From positions 216,700,997 through 216,760,996 of the forward strand of contig NC_081406.1 in the NCBI RefSeq assembly GCF_030272615.1: DNA of 60,000 nucleotides, written 5' to 3'. The translations under genes were made by a program, and so were the position numbers. The stretch's first letter is position 1; each line of letters opens with the position of its first letter. This stretch comes from Cryptomeria japonica (lineage: Eukaryota; Streptophyta; Pinopsida; Cupressales; Cupressaceae). The notes under the pieces were generated by a model, which did not search any database, was not told the origin of the DNA, and saw only the letters and a list, made by a program, of their open reading frames with translations. Positions 31,938 through 44,240 of the stretch are shown in pieces.

Positions 31938-33422
31938 TGTTGGAATTATAACAGACTAGAGAAGATTGTTGGCATTTCAATAAGGATATTGAGAAGGTTG
32001 TTGATGATTATGGATATAACTGATTAAGGATGTTTACCATCTTAATAATATTATTTTGTCATTGATGTCAAGAAATTGATTTTTTGATTTAGTATGATGT
32101 TTCCATATCTTAAGAAGTATGTTTTGAAGAGAATTAAGATGTCGGTAAAAGACACAGAAAGAATGTGATGAATAAGGGGAGGAATAAGTTATTCAATGGG
32201 CAACTATTACCGAGTTAGACAATGATGAGATCATGATGTTTAGATTGTTTTGATATCCTACATATGATATTGTTTGTAAGTTTAAATACTATATTATGTT
32301 ATCGAGCAAGGAACCTAGTCAGTAAACCCTAAGGAACCTAGTCAGTAAACCCTAAGGTTATTGCTATCGGTTAATGAAGGCAAAATGTCTATCGAGTGAA
32401 GTTTAGTATTTACCAAGTTGCAACTAAGTAATAACAAAATGCATTGGATGAATACATGCATTATTTAATGATGGAAGCTGATGAGTTGGATATGATTAAG
32501 TGATTGATACAACGTGTATGAAGTTTGTTAAGGATCTATGGCAATGGAAGATCGACAAGAAGATCTATAGCTCAGATTGAACTGCAATACCCTAGCACAA
32601 GTTCCAAGAAATGTATGCAAGTTCTAAGGTGAGGTAAAACATTTTTAGATTGAAGGATACATTGAACTTGGTCAAGATTGAAGATCTGATGGCTATGATT
32701 GATCATGGGAAATGTGATCAAGGAGATTAATTGGTTAGCAAATTGTTTCTAAATAAGGAATTGTTGATAAACAATGTATGCAGGCAAGTGTAAGCACAGG
32801 GATGCTACATAGCGATTACCGAGCACAGAAGCTTGAAGACCTATTTGAATAACAGAGTAAGGAGCCCAACAGAGGGACAAGATAAGTCCTATGACTAGAT
32901 TGTATTGAGAAAATAAGAATCTGCTTTAGCATTTTAAATGTGAAGTTGCAAATAGATTTTATTACTATTATTTATTTGTAAGTGATACAAAATCTCTTAA
33001 TCGAGTGGACTTAACGGTCTTATTTAAAAATCCTCTAGCAAGGTGACATTCTGATTGAGTGTTTGAAACCCTTTAACAAGGTCACTTCTAACAAGGTGAA
33101 GATCCTAATAGATCTGAGGGAAATCCCTTAACCGGGTCACATCTTGCAATGTGTTTGTAATCTTTAACAGGATTTTCTTTTAACCAAGCATACTCTAGAA
33201 GAGTATATTTCTTAGTGTGTCCAAAATCCCATAGTGGTTTTTCCCTATTTGGGTTTCCACGTTAAATCTGGTGTTATATGTTTTGTGGTGTTATTTGTTT
33301 ATGAGTTTACATGTTTTACAGTTTTGGTTACATATATCTATTAAAGCTACCGAGGTTGAATCTGTTGAATATATTGAAGATTAAGTTTTTATGATTCACC
33401 CCCCCCTCTCATCTTATTAACA
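31938..33422 (+). mobile_element. Copia A 3' LTR
   Basis: 1485 bp, TGTTGG ... TTAACA, followed by TSD AGATA. A 23-bp tandem duplication around 32310-32356 (GGAACCTAGTCAGTAAACCC repeated) accounts for most of the extra length over the 5' LTR. Confidence 0.93.
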
Positions 33423-34131
33423 AGATAATCTTGTTTTATCTCTGAAGAAAAAATTTGATGAATTTGAAAGATTGACTCATGAGAATAATCTGTTGAGAAC
33501 TCATTTGGCACACTCCTAGAACAATGAACAAGAAGTTGAAAGGCAAATAACTACTCTAAGAGATGATCTGACTACTGCAAGTGAATACAAAGAAAATTTT
33601 AGGATCAATGCTGCACAATTGGATGAATTACTTAAAAGACAAAGACAGATTGATGATTCTAGAGGACTTGGATTTGTACAAGGTGAAATTTCCAGTACTA
33701 CTAATGAAGATTAGACAATCGGTATGCACAACTCATCAGAATAGAGGAAACCGATAAGGAAATCTAATGCTTATAAATTCAATGGTAGATGCTTTGTTTG
33801 CAATAAATTTGGGTATATGGCTAAACAATGTAGAAATAAGGCAAATCAAAACTACAATTCTGTTCCTAGTCAATGCACAAATTGCAAGAAATATGGTCAT
33901 AAATCAGAAGACTACAAAATGAATATTAAATGTCATGCATGTGGAAAGTTTGGACATTTTTCTAATCATTGTACATCAAGAAATAATAATAATAATACAA
34001 GATACGTTGAAGAAATTCAGAAGAACAATGTTACATGTTATGCATGCAACAAAGTAGGTCATATTACTAAGTATTGCAGAAGCAAGACTCAGCCAGCTAA
34101 TAATGATAAAGACAATGAGAAAGGGAAGTAG
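33423..34131 (+). pseudogene. E2 ORF1, C-terminal part with four CCHC zinc knuckles
   Basis: Continues the coiled-coil ORF1 across Copia A: a helical heptad region (33430-33640), a GLGFVQGE segment, then four zinc knuckles. Knuckle 1 CFVCNKFGYMAKQC has Tyr for the zinc His; knuckle 2 CTNCKKYGHKSEDY has Tyr for the last Cys; knuckles 3 CHACGKFGHFSNHC and 4 CYACNKVGHITKYC are intact. In retroelements such knuckles bind element RNA in the nucleocapsid. A few stops occur, for example after ISSTTNED near 33710. ORF1 is therefore gag-related, but no typical UBN2 capsid domain was seen. E1 has lost the knuckles. Confidence 0.7.
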
Positions 34132-34633
34132 AAGGTAGATGAAATACAACAAAATCATACCAAGAGATGGGTTAGAAAATCTAAAGATCAAAGTAGAGAT
34201 GGATCTATACTGGTAAATCCACCGGTAGAATAGGGTAATCCTCCACTGGTAGGAAATTCCACCAATAACTAAGGCAAAGCCTTAGGGGTTGGCAAAGTCA
34301 CTACTAAATTTTGCATATTACCTTGAAAGAGATCTAAGGAGATCTTGAAAGAAATATGGAGAACTGTGTTTACCATCGATGAAGGTTACCCGGACACTTA
34401 ATTGTGAAACTGGCATCTGTAGGGTTGCTGGTGAAACATTAATGATAGAAAATTAGGGTTTTATTCACTGATAAAAGAAGCTAAGTGAATTCATTTTCAC
34501 TCACTGAGCATTCAAGCAATCAGAGCGAAGTAAAGGTGAACTAAGATCGAGCAAATAATTGAGAAAGGATTTTGAGCAGTTATCTGAAGCACTCAAATCT
34601 CTCACTGACATTCACTTTTAGGTATTTTTTGAC
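34132..34633 (+). mobile_element. E2 spacer between ORF1 and ORF2
   Basis: About 500 bp with a decayed extension of ORF1 (KRWVRKSKDQS) for the first 100 bp, then stop-rich text without a recognisable domain. This is where protease, integrase and reverse transcriptase would be expected in an autonomous element; none is found. Confidence 0.6.
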
Positions 34634-36910
34634 ATGGCATCTAGATATTCCGCTCCTACTTTTATTGCAAATCTAACAATCCTCAAAATTAAGGATAGGT
34701 TAAGGCCAATGTTTAAGGAGGTTCCTGAAATTGCGAATAAGGAAGATTCTGTGGGAGCATTTTCTAGGGTTCTTGAAGGAATAATGTATGTTGAAGATGT
34801 GAGGGCATACATCCACTAAACTCTTGAGGATCTGGGCACCAAAGACATGAAAAGCATGTATCAATCAGTGATACTGGAAGACACCGGAAACATTAAACTA
34901 GAATTTAAGGCAATTGAGGATCTAGGGTTAACCAATATTCTGTATTTACCAGAATTCAAGGATGAAGTTATCAGATATGTCATGAGCAGGGTTCATAATG
35001 AATTTATATGGTTAGACAGACCCTACATGATCACAAAGGAAGTTATTCAAGCTATCACTGACTTACATAAGGTTGGACAAGAACCTGGTAAAAAAAAATT
35101 CCAACACAGAGGTTCAAAAACTCATTGGTTCCATAGTGGATAACAGATCAATGAGGATAAGCACAATAACCGACTCAGACATAAAATTTGCAAGCATGAT
35201 CATAGGATATAATGTAACTCAATCAAATCACTTGAACTCTGTTGCAAGTTCATGCATTCATGCCGCATATCAAATGTTAATAAATAATGTGAAATATGAT
35301 TTATGTGAATGGATGAGGAGTGAGTTAATGTTAAACCTTACTAAGATCAAAGGAACCAAGAAAGGCACATTCGGATATGGAAACTTAATTGTATGTTTAA
35401 TGCTTTATTTCCTGAATGAGCTACCTAGTTTAGGAAAGAATAAATAGGATCATGACATACCGGTAGGTATACAAATCAAAATGGCTATCATCAGTCTTGG
35501 TACTAGCAGAGGTGAGAAGCTCTGGGGTTACTTCAAGAAATTTTAGGAGAACATGAGGAAAAGGGAAACAATCCCTAAGAACATTATGGAGAAGTATTCC
35601 ACTGACATATGTTTCATGGTGAAAACTGATGAAACACTCATGGAAGCAGTTGAACCTAGGCAAATTTGGATCACTGAGCTTGGATATGAGGTAGATGATA
35701 GTATTTTTGAGATTTATGCAAAGATGTTGTTAGATGCCCCATTAGATGATAAGACTGAGCACTTCGGTACAGTAGGAGAAAAGGCTCTTGAAGTGAAAAC
35801 AGGTTTCAATAGAAAAAGGAGAGAGAAGAAAATTGATAAAATGTCTGCATATGTGCAGAATGTGATTTACAAGATAAATACTCAACTAGGTTCCAAATGT
35901 AAACTAGCAGTCAAATCGGTAGAGGTTGCTACTGAAGAAGTGAAGAAGCCACAAGTTCACATTTCTCCAATCACTTCTGACTCTAACCCTGAGGATAATG
36001 AGCCTCTGGCTTTTAGAAGGGTGCAAAGGAAGGATGTGGTGAAACCACTAGTAGAGCACCAAAAGGCAGAACCAAGGAGGAGACTTGTGAGAAATGTAAC
36101 TCAGCCTACTACACCTCCACCATCGGTAAGGAAGCCTATGCAGAAGAGGAAACCAGTCACACCGACAACAACAAGCAAAAAGCAGAAGGGTGATGATACC
36201 GGATTTGGTAAGACAACAATGACATGTGATGAAATTATTGATAAAGTGACAAAAGATGGGATATTAAAGAATTTATCAAAATATTATGAAGTTTTTGAAG
36301 AGAGTGAGCAAAATGAGTTAGAGGAAGCTATTTTATTGTATATAGATATCTATAAGAAGACATTAGTTGAAATTTTGAAAGAGATACCTTTATCTCTATA
36401 CAATAAACTTGAAGTTAAGAGACTTGATGCTATCAAGAGGGATAAGGAAATCAAGGAAGTGGCACTTTAGGAACAATGTGGCACTATAAATAATGAAGAG
36501 ATGAAAAGATGTATAGATACTGCTAATAGGACAATTTTTAGTAATAAAAACCGATAGATAAGTCTTATGATGGGTAGAGTGAATGAGGTGGTAAATGAGG
36601 CAAGTAAGGGGTGGACAAAATTCTTTCAGAAAAACTTAGACTTTCTCACATCTCAGGAAGAATTTGTAAAGGCAACATCCCCTACAATTCTTGACAAATC
36701 AAAAGGAAAGGGTATTTTAGGCAGTTCTACTCCAATTTTGACACAATCACAATACGCTGCAACTAAAGGCACACATCCACAACCAACAATCACAGAGAGT
36801 GTACAAGACACTGGAAACACTATGGATAATACTCCATCGGCAGTAACTGACACTGCACCAAGTGGCGAAGCCACCAGTGTAAAAGAGGTTGAGATGGACA
36901 AGGTTAAATC
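34634..36910 (+). pseudogene. E2 ORF2, unknown helical protein (first segment)
   Basis: Starts MASRYSAPTFI at 34634. Landmarks: WLDRPYMITKEVIQ (about 35010-35050), YDLCEWMRSELMLNL and KKGTFGYGNLIVCLML (35300-35410), a Lys/Arg/Pro-rich linker (35990-36190), a helix-rich C-terminal part, and KSKGKGILG (36700). The stop at 34817, those at about 35445 and 35545, one at 36468 and one near 36553, plus a frameshift at an A-run (35088-35096), break it. No catalytic or membrane motif was recognised. Every landmark also occurs in E1, so this was a real coding gene of the family. Copia B is inserted at 36911; the frame resumes at 43185. Confidence 0.7.
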
Positions 36911-37280
36911 TGTTAGAGTAATTGGGTATTTACTTGATTAATTAAACAATATTTGTTTAATTCTTTAAGTTCCCTATTATCTTTTTACACTTAAGCTAAC
37001 ATTAGGTGCATAATAATTTATTTTTTTTATTAATTATTATGTGCAAGCTGGGGTTTTCCCTTTTAGGGTTTCTTGACCTATTAGAGGTTATTTTTCATTT
37101 CTTTGTATCATTTTGTCATTACACATTTTTGGTGATTATTGAGCTCTCCTCTTTTGAGCATATTTTTCCTATGTATTGTTCTTTAGATTGCTTTGCTTTA
37201 TTGCTTCTCCTTGTAACAGATTGTTTTAGCTTGCAGAAGATCTTTAGGCTCCTGTGGTGTTGTGTTTCTCAACTCCAACA
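36911..37280 (+). mobile_element. Copia B 5' LTR
   Basis: 370 bp, TGTTAGAGTAATTGGG ... CAACTCCAACA. By eye roughly a dozen differences from the 3' LTR, mostly transitions, which makes it one of the younger insertions here. Confidence 0.95.
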
Positions 37281-37296
37281 TGGTATCAGAGCTCAG
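37281..37296 (+). promoter_or_regulatory. Copia B primer-binding site
   Basis: TGGTATCAGAGCTCAG directly after the LTR; a perfect Met-tRNA-type Copia site. Confidence 0.92.
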
Positions 37297-38583
37297 ATCT
37301 GTAGCTATCTATTCTAGTTTTTGAGAATTTTTGCATTGGAAGCAGATCTAGGGTTTCAGGCAATTTTTTTTTGTGTGCTTAGGGATAGGCATTTTTTCTG
37401 AGCACTTTGGGCCTAAACACACCTCACCATCATGCTCAAAAGGCCCAAAAACCCCTAAGTCATATAAAATTTGTCTATTTTCTACTCCTGAACATCTGGA
37501 TGAATTTTTTCTCCAAAACCAGGCCATACGGCTCTGGCATGCAAATTGAGAAAAAAAATTCAAAATTTTGCCTTTTTATGGCATTTAGGCCAGATTTTTG
37601 ATTTAGAAAAAAAAAACACAAAAAAAAAAAGAAAAATCCAAAATAGAAAGGAGGGCATGAAAAAGGTTTTTTGGCATTTGGAAAAGATTTTCGCACGGTA
37701 CTAGACCTGACAATCCGGCTGCCATACAACCTGTTGGACCTGTCAGTTTAGCCCCTACAGCCCCTGCTAGTCACTCCGGCCCCTGCTGCCGGCCCCTTCA
37801 GAACCCACCACTGGCAACACTCTCTAGCCTAGGCCGGCGGCTACCATCTACGGCCCTCGCCGACCTCTCCAGCCCCCACCGTCGGCTACCACTGGCCTCC
37901 GCCCCAGCGGTCCTCTAGCCCTGTCAACACTCTCCAGTCACCGTTGCTGAAAAACTCCACCACCTCTACCCGACCTAGTCACCACCACTGCCACCATCCT
38001 ACCACCTCCTCCTGGCTCCTCCATCGGACCCACACCCTCTAGCCTTTTGAGAGGGGGGTTCATTTTTTGGCCCTATCTTGAGCATACAGAGTCGGTTTTT
38101 GGCAAACGAATAGGTGTCAGAAAGATGGTTCCAAGCCGGACGTCGTATAGTTGGATTTTTTTTCCTGAATCTGCTATTTGACTGTACTTGTTTCCAGTCA
38201 AAGTTGGGTTTCCTTTCTGCACTTTTGGGGTCGCAGAATGGGCAAATGGACTCTGTTTTTTGAAAATGAATAGGAGTTGGAAAGCTCTCAGCATGCTCTA
38301 TTCAGATTTGTGAAATTTGTTCTCATAATTTTCATCAGGTACATGAGATATTAGTTTGAAATTTTTTTGCTTATGCACTACTTCCTTCTCATCAGTATGT
38401 ACTAGGGTTTGGGTTTATCTATTTTGGGGGGGTGTTTTTTCTTGCTTTCTGTCATTTATATTAGAAATCCATAACACCAAAACTCTCAAAACAAACAAAC
38501 CCTTCTGCATCTTCTATCTATTCTGAAAGATCACATGATAAAAAAAAACTAACAAGAAGGTGCAAGTACAGAGTTTTGTTCTC
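37297..38583 (+). mobile_element. Copia B long leader with GC-rich block
   Basis: Nearly 1.3 kb between primer-binding site and gag ATG. The middle (about 37690-38050) is a C- and G-rich block (GCCGGCGGCTACC, CCGACCTCTCC and similar), unlike anything else in the window; the rest is AT-rich. No coherent ORF crosses it. It may be a captured host fragment or a native structured leader. Confidence 0.6.
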
Positions 38584-41500
38584 ATGGCAGATCCTTCAGT
38601 TGAGTTGTTGACTTCACACAAATATCACACCTGGAAGCCCTACATCATGAGGCTTCTCAGGGCATGAGGGTTGTGGTCTTGTTCGGATGAGGTTCAACTT
38701 GTATTGCAACATCCTTATGAGCTTCTTCAACACATGAACAAGATGGATGAGGCCATGGGGTTGCTCTCCTTGCATGTCTTAGACAATCTTCTATTTCACC
38801 TTGATGAGTTGCTCACTCCTTGGGCTATATGGTTGAAGTTTGATTCTCTCTTTGGGAGGGTCAATGAGATTCAGGCATTGCAGATTGAGATAGAGTTGGT
38901 TTCTTTGTCACTTGATTCCTTTCCCACCATTAGGGATTTCTTGAATAGGTTCAAGACTACCAAATCTGTTCTTTAGGGATGTGGCAAGATCAAGACAGAC
39001 ATAGAGTGCATTCATTTGATTCTTTCGAAGCTTCGGGGTCATTTTTAGTTTTTTGCCTCTGCTTTCTACTCCACCATGGATGGCTTGGGTGCTCTTTTCA
39101 CCATGCCTACCTTTGATGTCTTTTGTGAGCATTTGTCTCATGAGTAGTCTCATTTTTCTCAGCTAGATGTGCTCTCAGGATCCAAGAACAAAGCATTTGT
39201 TGCTCAATCCTTTAAGGAGAAACAAAATTAGAAACCAAAGCTGAAGAAGCCTTCTGTAGGTAGTGGGAATCCCTCCAAGCTTGCTCATAAGTCTGAATCT
39301 AAACCATCGTTTCCTCCCAAGCATGGGAAATCTTCATAGTCTGGTGAGTCTTCCTCCAAGACTAAGAAGAAATTAGGAGATACTTGTAGTTTTTGTGGCA
39401 AGGAAGGACATCCTATTTCCAGGTGTTGGAAGCATTTAGAGGCTTTAGAGGAAGCCATGCAACAACATCACATCTCCTCACCTCAAGAATCTTCTCCTTC
39501 CATAGGGAAAGGTCATGTTCTCACTGCTTAGGCTTCAACCTATGGGTCCACATGGATACTAGATTCTGGTGCTTCTCACCATATGACTCACACTCAGTAG
39601 TTGGTTACTTCTCTTGCCTCTTGTGGTACTTCATAGATTGCAGTGGGTGACTCAGTTCAACTTTCAGTCCTGGGTTCAGGTTTTGTCTCATTGGATGGGG
39701 GTATGTTTTAGGATGTTTTGGTTGTTCCTGACATCTTGACGAACCTTCTATCCATTTATCAGACTTGCCACTCTAGCTCTAGTAAGACAGTTGAGTTCTC
39801 ACCACATGATGTGGTTATTTAGGACCTCCATGATTCTAACTTAGTTGTTGCTACTAGGAGTGTTGATACTGATTCTCGTCTGTATAGATTTGATGAATTT
39901 CAGCCCTCTATGGGTGCTGGTTCATCTCTTATAGCACATGAAAATTTAGTGAATAAGCTCTGGCATGATTTCTTAGTCCATGTCAATTACAGATATCTTC
40001 AGCAGATGAGTACACAAGCACTTGTTCTTGGGCTCCCATAGATTTCCTACACTAATGGTGTTTGTCATGGTTGTGTGCTTGGCAAGCATCACAGAGATTC
40101 CTTTCTGAAGGGAAGAGCCCCTCATTCTTTGGCACCCTTGGAGTTGATTCATAGTGATCTCATGTCATTTCCCACTCCTTTTTCTGGGGCCAAGTATGTG
40201 CTCACTTTTATTGATGACTTCTCCAGACGCACATGGGTGTACTTTCTTAAGTACAAGTCTGATGTCTTTGATTCATTTCAAATCTTCAAGACATTGGTTG
40301 AGAAGCAGTCAGGTTATTCTATTCAGTGGATATGTACAGATAATGGGGGGGAGTATGTGAATTGAGTTTTCAAATATTTTTGCACTGAGCATGGTTTACA
40401 TCATCAGTTTACTATTCCCTACACCACTTGATAGAATGGTGTCATTCAGTGCAAGAACAAAACTTTATGGGAGATGGCGAATTGTATGATTTAGTCCAGG
40501 TCCATGGATTTATCTTTTTGGGTTGAGGCAATCAATTGTGCCAACTATATTCAGAATTAGATGCCTCACAAGGCTATTCGATATATGACTGCTGAGGAGG
40601 CTTGGTCTCATAACAAGCCTGATGTTTCTTTTTTCTGAGTGTTTGGCAATGAGGCATGGGATTTTATTCCTGATGCTCAGAGGAAAGCCATGGAGTGGAA
40701 AAGCTAACCTCTCATTTCTGTTGGCTACTATGAGGATGTTAAGGTGTATAGGTTGTTTGATCCTGATTCTAGGGAGGTCCTATTTTGATAGGATGTTCAG
40801 TTTGATGAGCACCTTCCCATAGTGGATACCCTGACTCTAGTGTCTACTCCTCTGCCTACTCCTTCCACTATCTAATGATGGTGTTGATGATCCACCATCT
40901 CCACCTCCACCTGCTCCACCTCCACTTGTTCCACCTCAGATGCCCAAGTGGGTTCACTTTACTATTGAGGCGATAGGTCCTCTGGCTGGTGATCCTTCAA
41001 ATACTCATCAGACCCATTCTCATACTATGGGTTCTAGTCTTTTGAGTAATGCTATTTCAGATGATCCTCAAAAATTTTCAGAGGCTACCAATCATCCTGA
41101 GTGGGATTGTACTATGGAGGAGGAGTATTCTTCTTTGATGAGGAATCATACTTGGGATCTCTATCCTCTTCCTAAGGGAAGAAAGATGGTTAGGTGTCGC
41201 TTGTTGTATCGCACCAAGTATGTTGTTGATGGTTCCATTGATAAGTACAAAGCACATCTTGTTGCAAAGGGTTTCTCACAAGTTGAGGGTATTGATTACT
41301 CTAAGACCTTTGCCCCTGTCACCAAGATGAACTCCATTCGCTTTGTACTATCTCTTGCAGCTTCTCGAGGTTGGCTAGTTTTTTAGATGGATGTGAAGAG
41401 TGCCTTCTTGCATGGGGATCTACAAGAGGAAATCTACATGGAGAAGCCTCAGGGATTTGTGCAAGATAGTTCTCTAGTTTACAAACTTTGACATTCATTG

Positions 41501-42598
41501 TATGGTCTCAGACATGCCCCTCAGGCTTGGTATGAGAAGATGGATTCTTTCTTGCTCTCCACTAGGTTCACCCATAGTCATTCTGATCACACAGTGTATA
41601 TTCATCTTCTTGAGGGTGAGATCCTGATTCTTGTGCTATATGTTGATGATCTCCTCATCACCCATAGCTCATCCTCTATGATTCAGCATACTCAGTGAGC
41701 CTTGATGGATTAGTTTGAGATGACAGATCTTGGTCTTTTGTACTATTTCCTTGGTCTTCAGGTGATTTAGTCTTCTAATGGGAACTTCATTTACCAGCAG
41801 AAGTATGCTCTTGACATGCTTCGGTGCTTCGACATGCTTTATTGCAAGCCTGCTCCCACTCCATTTCAATTAGGGGTTGTTTTGACCACCACTTGCTCCA
41901 CTCCTTCAGTAGATTCTACACTTTATAGGCAGTTGGTTGGTAGTTTGTTGTACCTGACTCACACTCGTCTTGATATTTCCTTTGCAGTTGGCCTTGTCTC
42001 TTGATTCTCCCATGATCCTCATGAGAGTCATTGGCAAGTAGCCAAATGCATTTTGTGGTACATTCAGGGCTCTAGTTCTCATGGCACTCACTATACATTA
42101 GGGGACCCTCACATTATTGGCTACACTAACTCAGATTGGGTTGGTGATGTCACTAATCGGAAGTCTACTTCTAGCTTTGTTTTATATCTTGGCTTTGGTC
42201 CTATCACATGGTCTTGCAAGAAGTAGACTTCTCATGCATTATCATCTACAAAGGCTGAGTACCAAGCTGATGTGCTCACCAGTCAGGAGATCTTATAGCT
42301 TTGATAGTTGATGACTGAGTTTGGTTTTCCTCTTGATAGTCCCACCACTCTTTGGTGTGACAATCAGAGTGCTATTCATATTTCTCGCAACCTGGTAGAG
42401 CATCAGTGGATAAAGCACATTGAGCTTCACATGTATTTCATCCGCCAGTTGATTCAAGATGGTGTTCTCATTCTGGAGTACATTCCCACTGTCGAGCAAG
42501 TTGTAGACATATTCATGAAACCTTTTGCATCACCATGCTATCTTCAGTTCTGCTCTATGCTTGGGGTGAAGGAAGTTGTCCTTGGGGGGTCTTTATGA
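38584..42598 (+). pseudogene. Copia B gag-pol polyprotein, heavily stopped with one frame change
   Basis: ATG 38584 (MADPSVELLTSHKYHTWKPY), gag of UBN2 type, zinc knuckle CSFCGKEGHPISRC, protease ILDSGASHHMTH (normal active site), integrase (HSDLMS, CTDNGGEY; the third-acid region reads NGVIQCKNKT where family members have NG-AERKNR, so Glu is replaced), reverse transcriptase (DVKSAFLHG, LYVDDLLIT), RNase H (SDWVGD, STKAEYQA, CDNQSAIHISRN). More than twenty stops interrupt it. The frame changes between about 40822 and 40940, in a Pro-rich linker between integrase and reverse transcriptase. It is non-functional. Confidence 0.93.
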
Positions 42599-42809
42599 GG
42601 CCTTCCTTCCTTCTTCTTCTTTCAGCATGTTCTTTTATCTCTTTTTGGAGAGGAGTTTTTTCCCATTGGGTTTTCTCCTTTGTCTCTGTTTCATAGATAT
42701 TTCATTGTATTTGGGTACCTAATCAGGCCATGTTGTCGGGACCCTTCTTTCCTACTTTTAGTAGTTGTTCTAGGCTTTAGCTTCTCCCTAAGTCTAGCTT
42801 AAGGTGGGG
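42599..42809 (+). mobile_element. Copia B 3' untranslated region and polypurine tract
   Basis: Ends with AAGGTGGGG (42801-42809) directly before the 3' LTR; no coding content. Confidence 0.75.
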
Positions 42810-43179
42810 TGTTAGAGTAATTGGGTATTTACTTGATTAATTAAATAATATTTGTTTAATTCTTTAAGTTCCCTATTATCTTTTTACACTTAAGCTAACA
42901 TTAGGTACATAATAATTAATTCTTTTTATTAATTATTATGTGCAAGCCTAGGTTTTCCCTTTTAGGGTTTCTTGGCCTATTAGAGGCTATTTTTCATTTC
43001 TTTGTATCATTATGTCATTACACATTTTTGGTGATTATTGAGCTCTCCTCTTTTGAGCATATTTTTCCTATGTATTGTTCTTTAGATTGCTTTGCTTCAT
43101 TGCTTCTCCTTGTAACAGATTGTTTTAGCTTGCAGAAGATCTTTAGGCTCCTGTGGTGTTGTGTTTCTCAACTCCAAAA
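42810..43179 (+). mobile_element. Copia B 3' LTR
   Basis: 370 bp. The terminal CA is decayed to AA (CTCCAAAA against CTCCAACA); followed by TSD AAATC. Confidence 0.95.
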
Positions 43180-43184
43180 AAATC

Positions 43185-44051
43185 AACTGAGTCCATACTG
43201 GCAGGAAAAATAGATTCACCGACAAGAGTCCTGGCAATTGACACTTCTCAGGTCGAGAAGAAATCAGTTTCTGATTTAAGTCCAATAGAACTAATGGTGA
43301 TGGCCACTTAGAAATTGTTAAAGGAAGAAACTATAGACAAAGGGTTAATTGATCAATCGGTCTCTGTATTACACAAAATAATGCCTGAGTGTCAGATAGA
43401 GGATAGAGCAAGCCCTTTCGGTAAGCTCAAAGCTTTAATATAACACATATCAAATAACTATCAATCCTGGAGACAGATTGCAGACCGATAGGCTTTGGAC
43501 AGTTTCTCTGCAGCTAAAAGAGCAACTTTTGATAAACCTATAGAAACTGGGAAGAAGAAGATAGAGGACAAACTTATCTCTATTGAGGTTTGTTTGTAAC
43601 AATGCACCAATATTTATTGAGTATGTTGTAATATAGGAAGTCTAACAGCCAACGTAAATGATAGATTGAAAGAATTATATGACAAAATGGCCACTATTGC
43701 TAATTCTTTTGATGGGTTAACTACACTAACTACATCTTTTGATGGATAAATTTTGTCCTTGGAGAAATAAGTTTTTGCTTTTGAGAAAGAAAAAGATAAA
43801 ATACTAAGGAGAGCAAGAAATTTAAGAGGACAGGTGAGTCCAAGACTTGACTCTTTGGGTGTTCACGAGAGAGAATACATGGACATGCTAGCCAAGCCTA
43901 CACTAGTAGATACCCAGGAGAAGGAATCACTTGCCCACTTACTCAGCGGACTTGCATCGGTATCGAACACTTTCAAATCAGGTTGGGACACATATCTTCA
44001 GTTGCTGCAAAAGGCATACCCAAAATTTTTGAAGATGACTAAGATCGAATG
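43185..44051 (+). pseudogene. E2 ORF2, C-terminal segment
   Basis: Continues ORF2 after Copia B. It is a helix-rich part with coiled-coil character (EKEKDKILRRARNLRG) and a conserved end, GLASVSNTFKSGWDTYLQLL followed by KAYPKFLK. E3 on the minus strand (47699-47403) has the same end (TFKSGWDTYIELLEKAYPE), and E1 keeps the homologous C-terminal helical region at 6585-6331. About eight stops. The conserved C-terminus in independent copies shows the family once shared a translated ORF2. Confidence 0.7.
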
Positions 44052-44104
44052 ACTCTAACTATATTCTTTCATTTTTATTCCTTTACCAATATTTGGCATT
44101 AATT

Positions 44105-44240
44105 TTAAAGGGGGAGTATGTACATATGTGAAAAATATTAGGGAATATGTTATTAGTTGAAGTGTGTTGCTTAGGGGGAGCACACCGGCAGGGAATCCAT
44201 TTTTCACATGAGTGTTTCCATCAATGCCAAAGGAGGAGAT
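44105..44240 (+). promoter_or_regulatory. E2 triple polypurine tract
   Basis: AAAGGGGGAGTA (about 44108-44119), TTAGGGGGAGCA (about 44172-44183) and AAAGGAGGAGAT (44229-44240), the last touching the 3' LTR. The same three-block order occurs in E1 and, decayed, in E3. Confidence 0.65.

Larger units (their letters stand above)
25830..33422 (+). mobile_element. Copia A: full-length Ty1/copia element nested in E2
   Basis: A 7593-bp element with 1462-bp and 1485-bp LTRs, TSD AGATA on both sides, Met-tRNA primer-binding site at 27293-27305, one gag-pol frame and a polypurine tract AAAGGGGGAGAT ending at 31937. The 5' LTR begins TATTGG (TG decayed to TA); the 3' LTR keeps TGTTGG. Its polypurine tract and first LTR bases are nearly the same as those of the E elements. 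Confidence 0.94.
36911..43179 (+). mobile_element. Copia B: full-length Ty1/copia element nested in E2 ORF2
   Basis: A 6269-bp element with 370-bp LTRs and an exact TSD AAATC (36906-36910, 43180-43184). It has a canonical primer-binding site, a long leader and a full gag-pol order. It belongs to a different Copia family from A and C: short LTRs, GC-richer codons, different protease context. Its insertion split ORF2 of E2. Confidence 0.95.

Noticed and set aside
37006-37317. 103-codon hydrophobic ORF in the Copia B LTR (and its copy at 42938-43213)
   Set aside because: It lies within the LTR and recurs with it; it crosses the primer-binding site, so it is not a gene.
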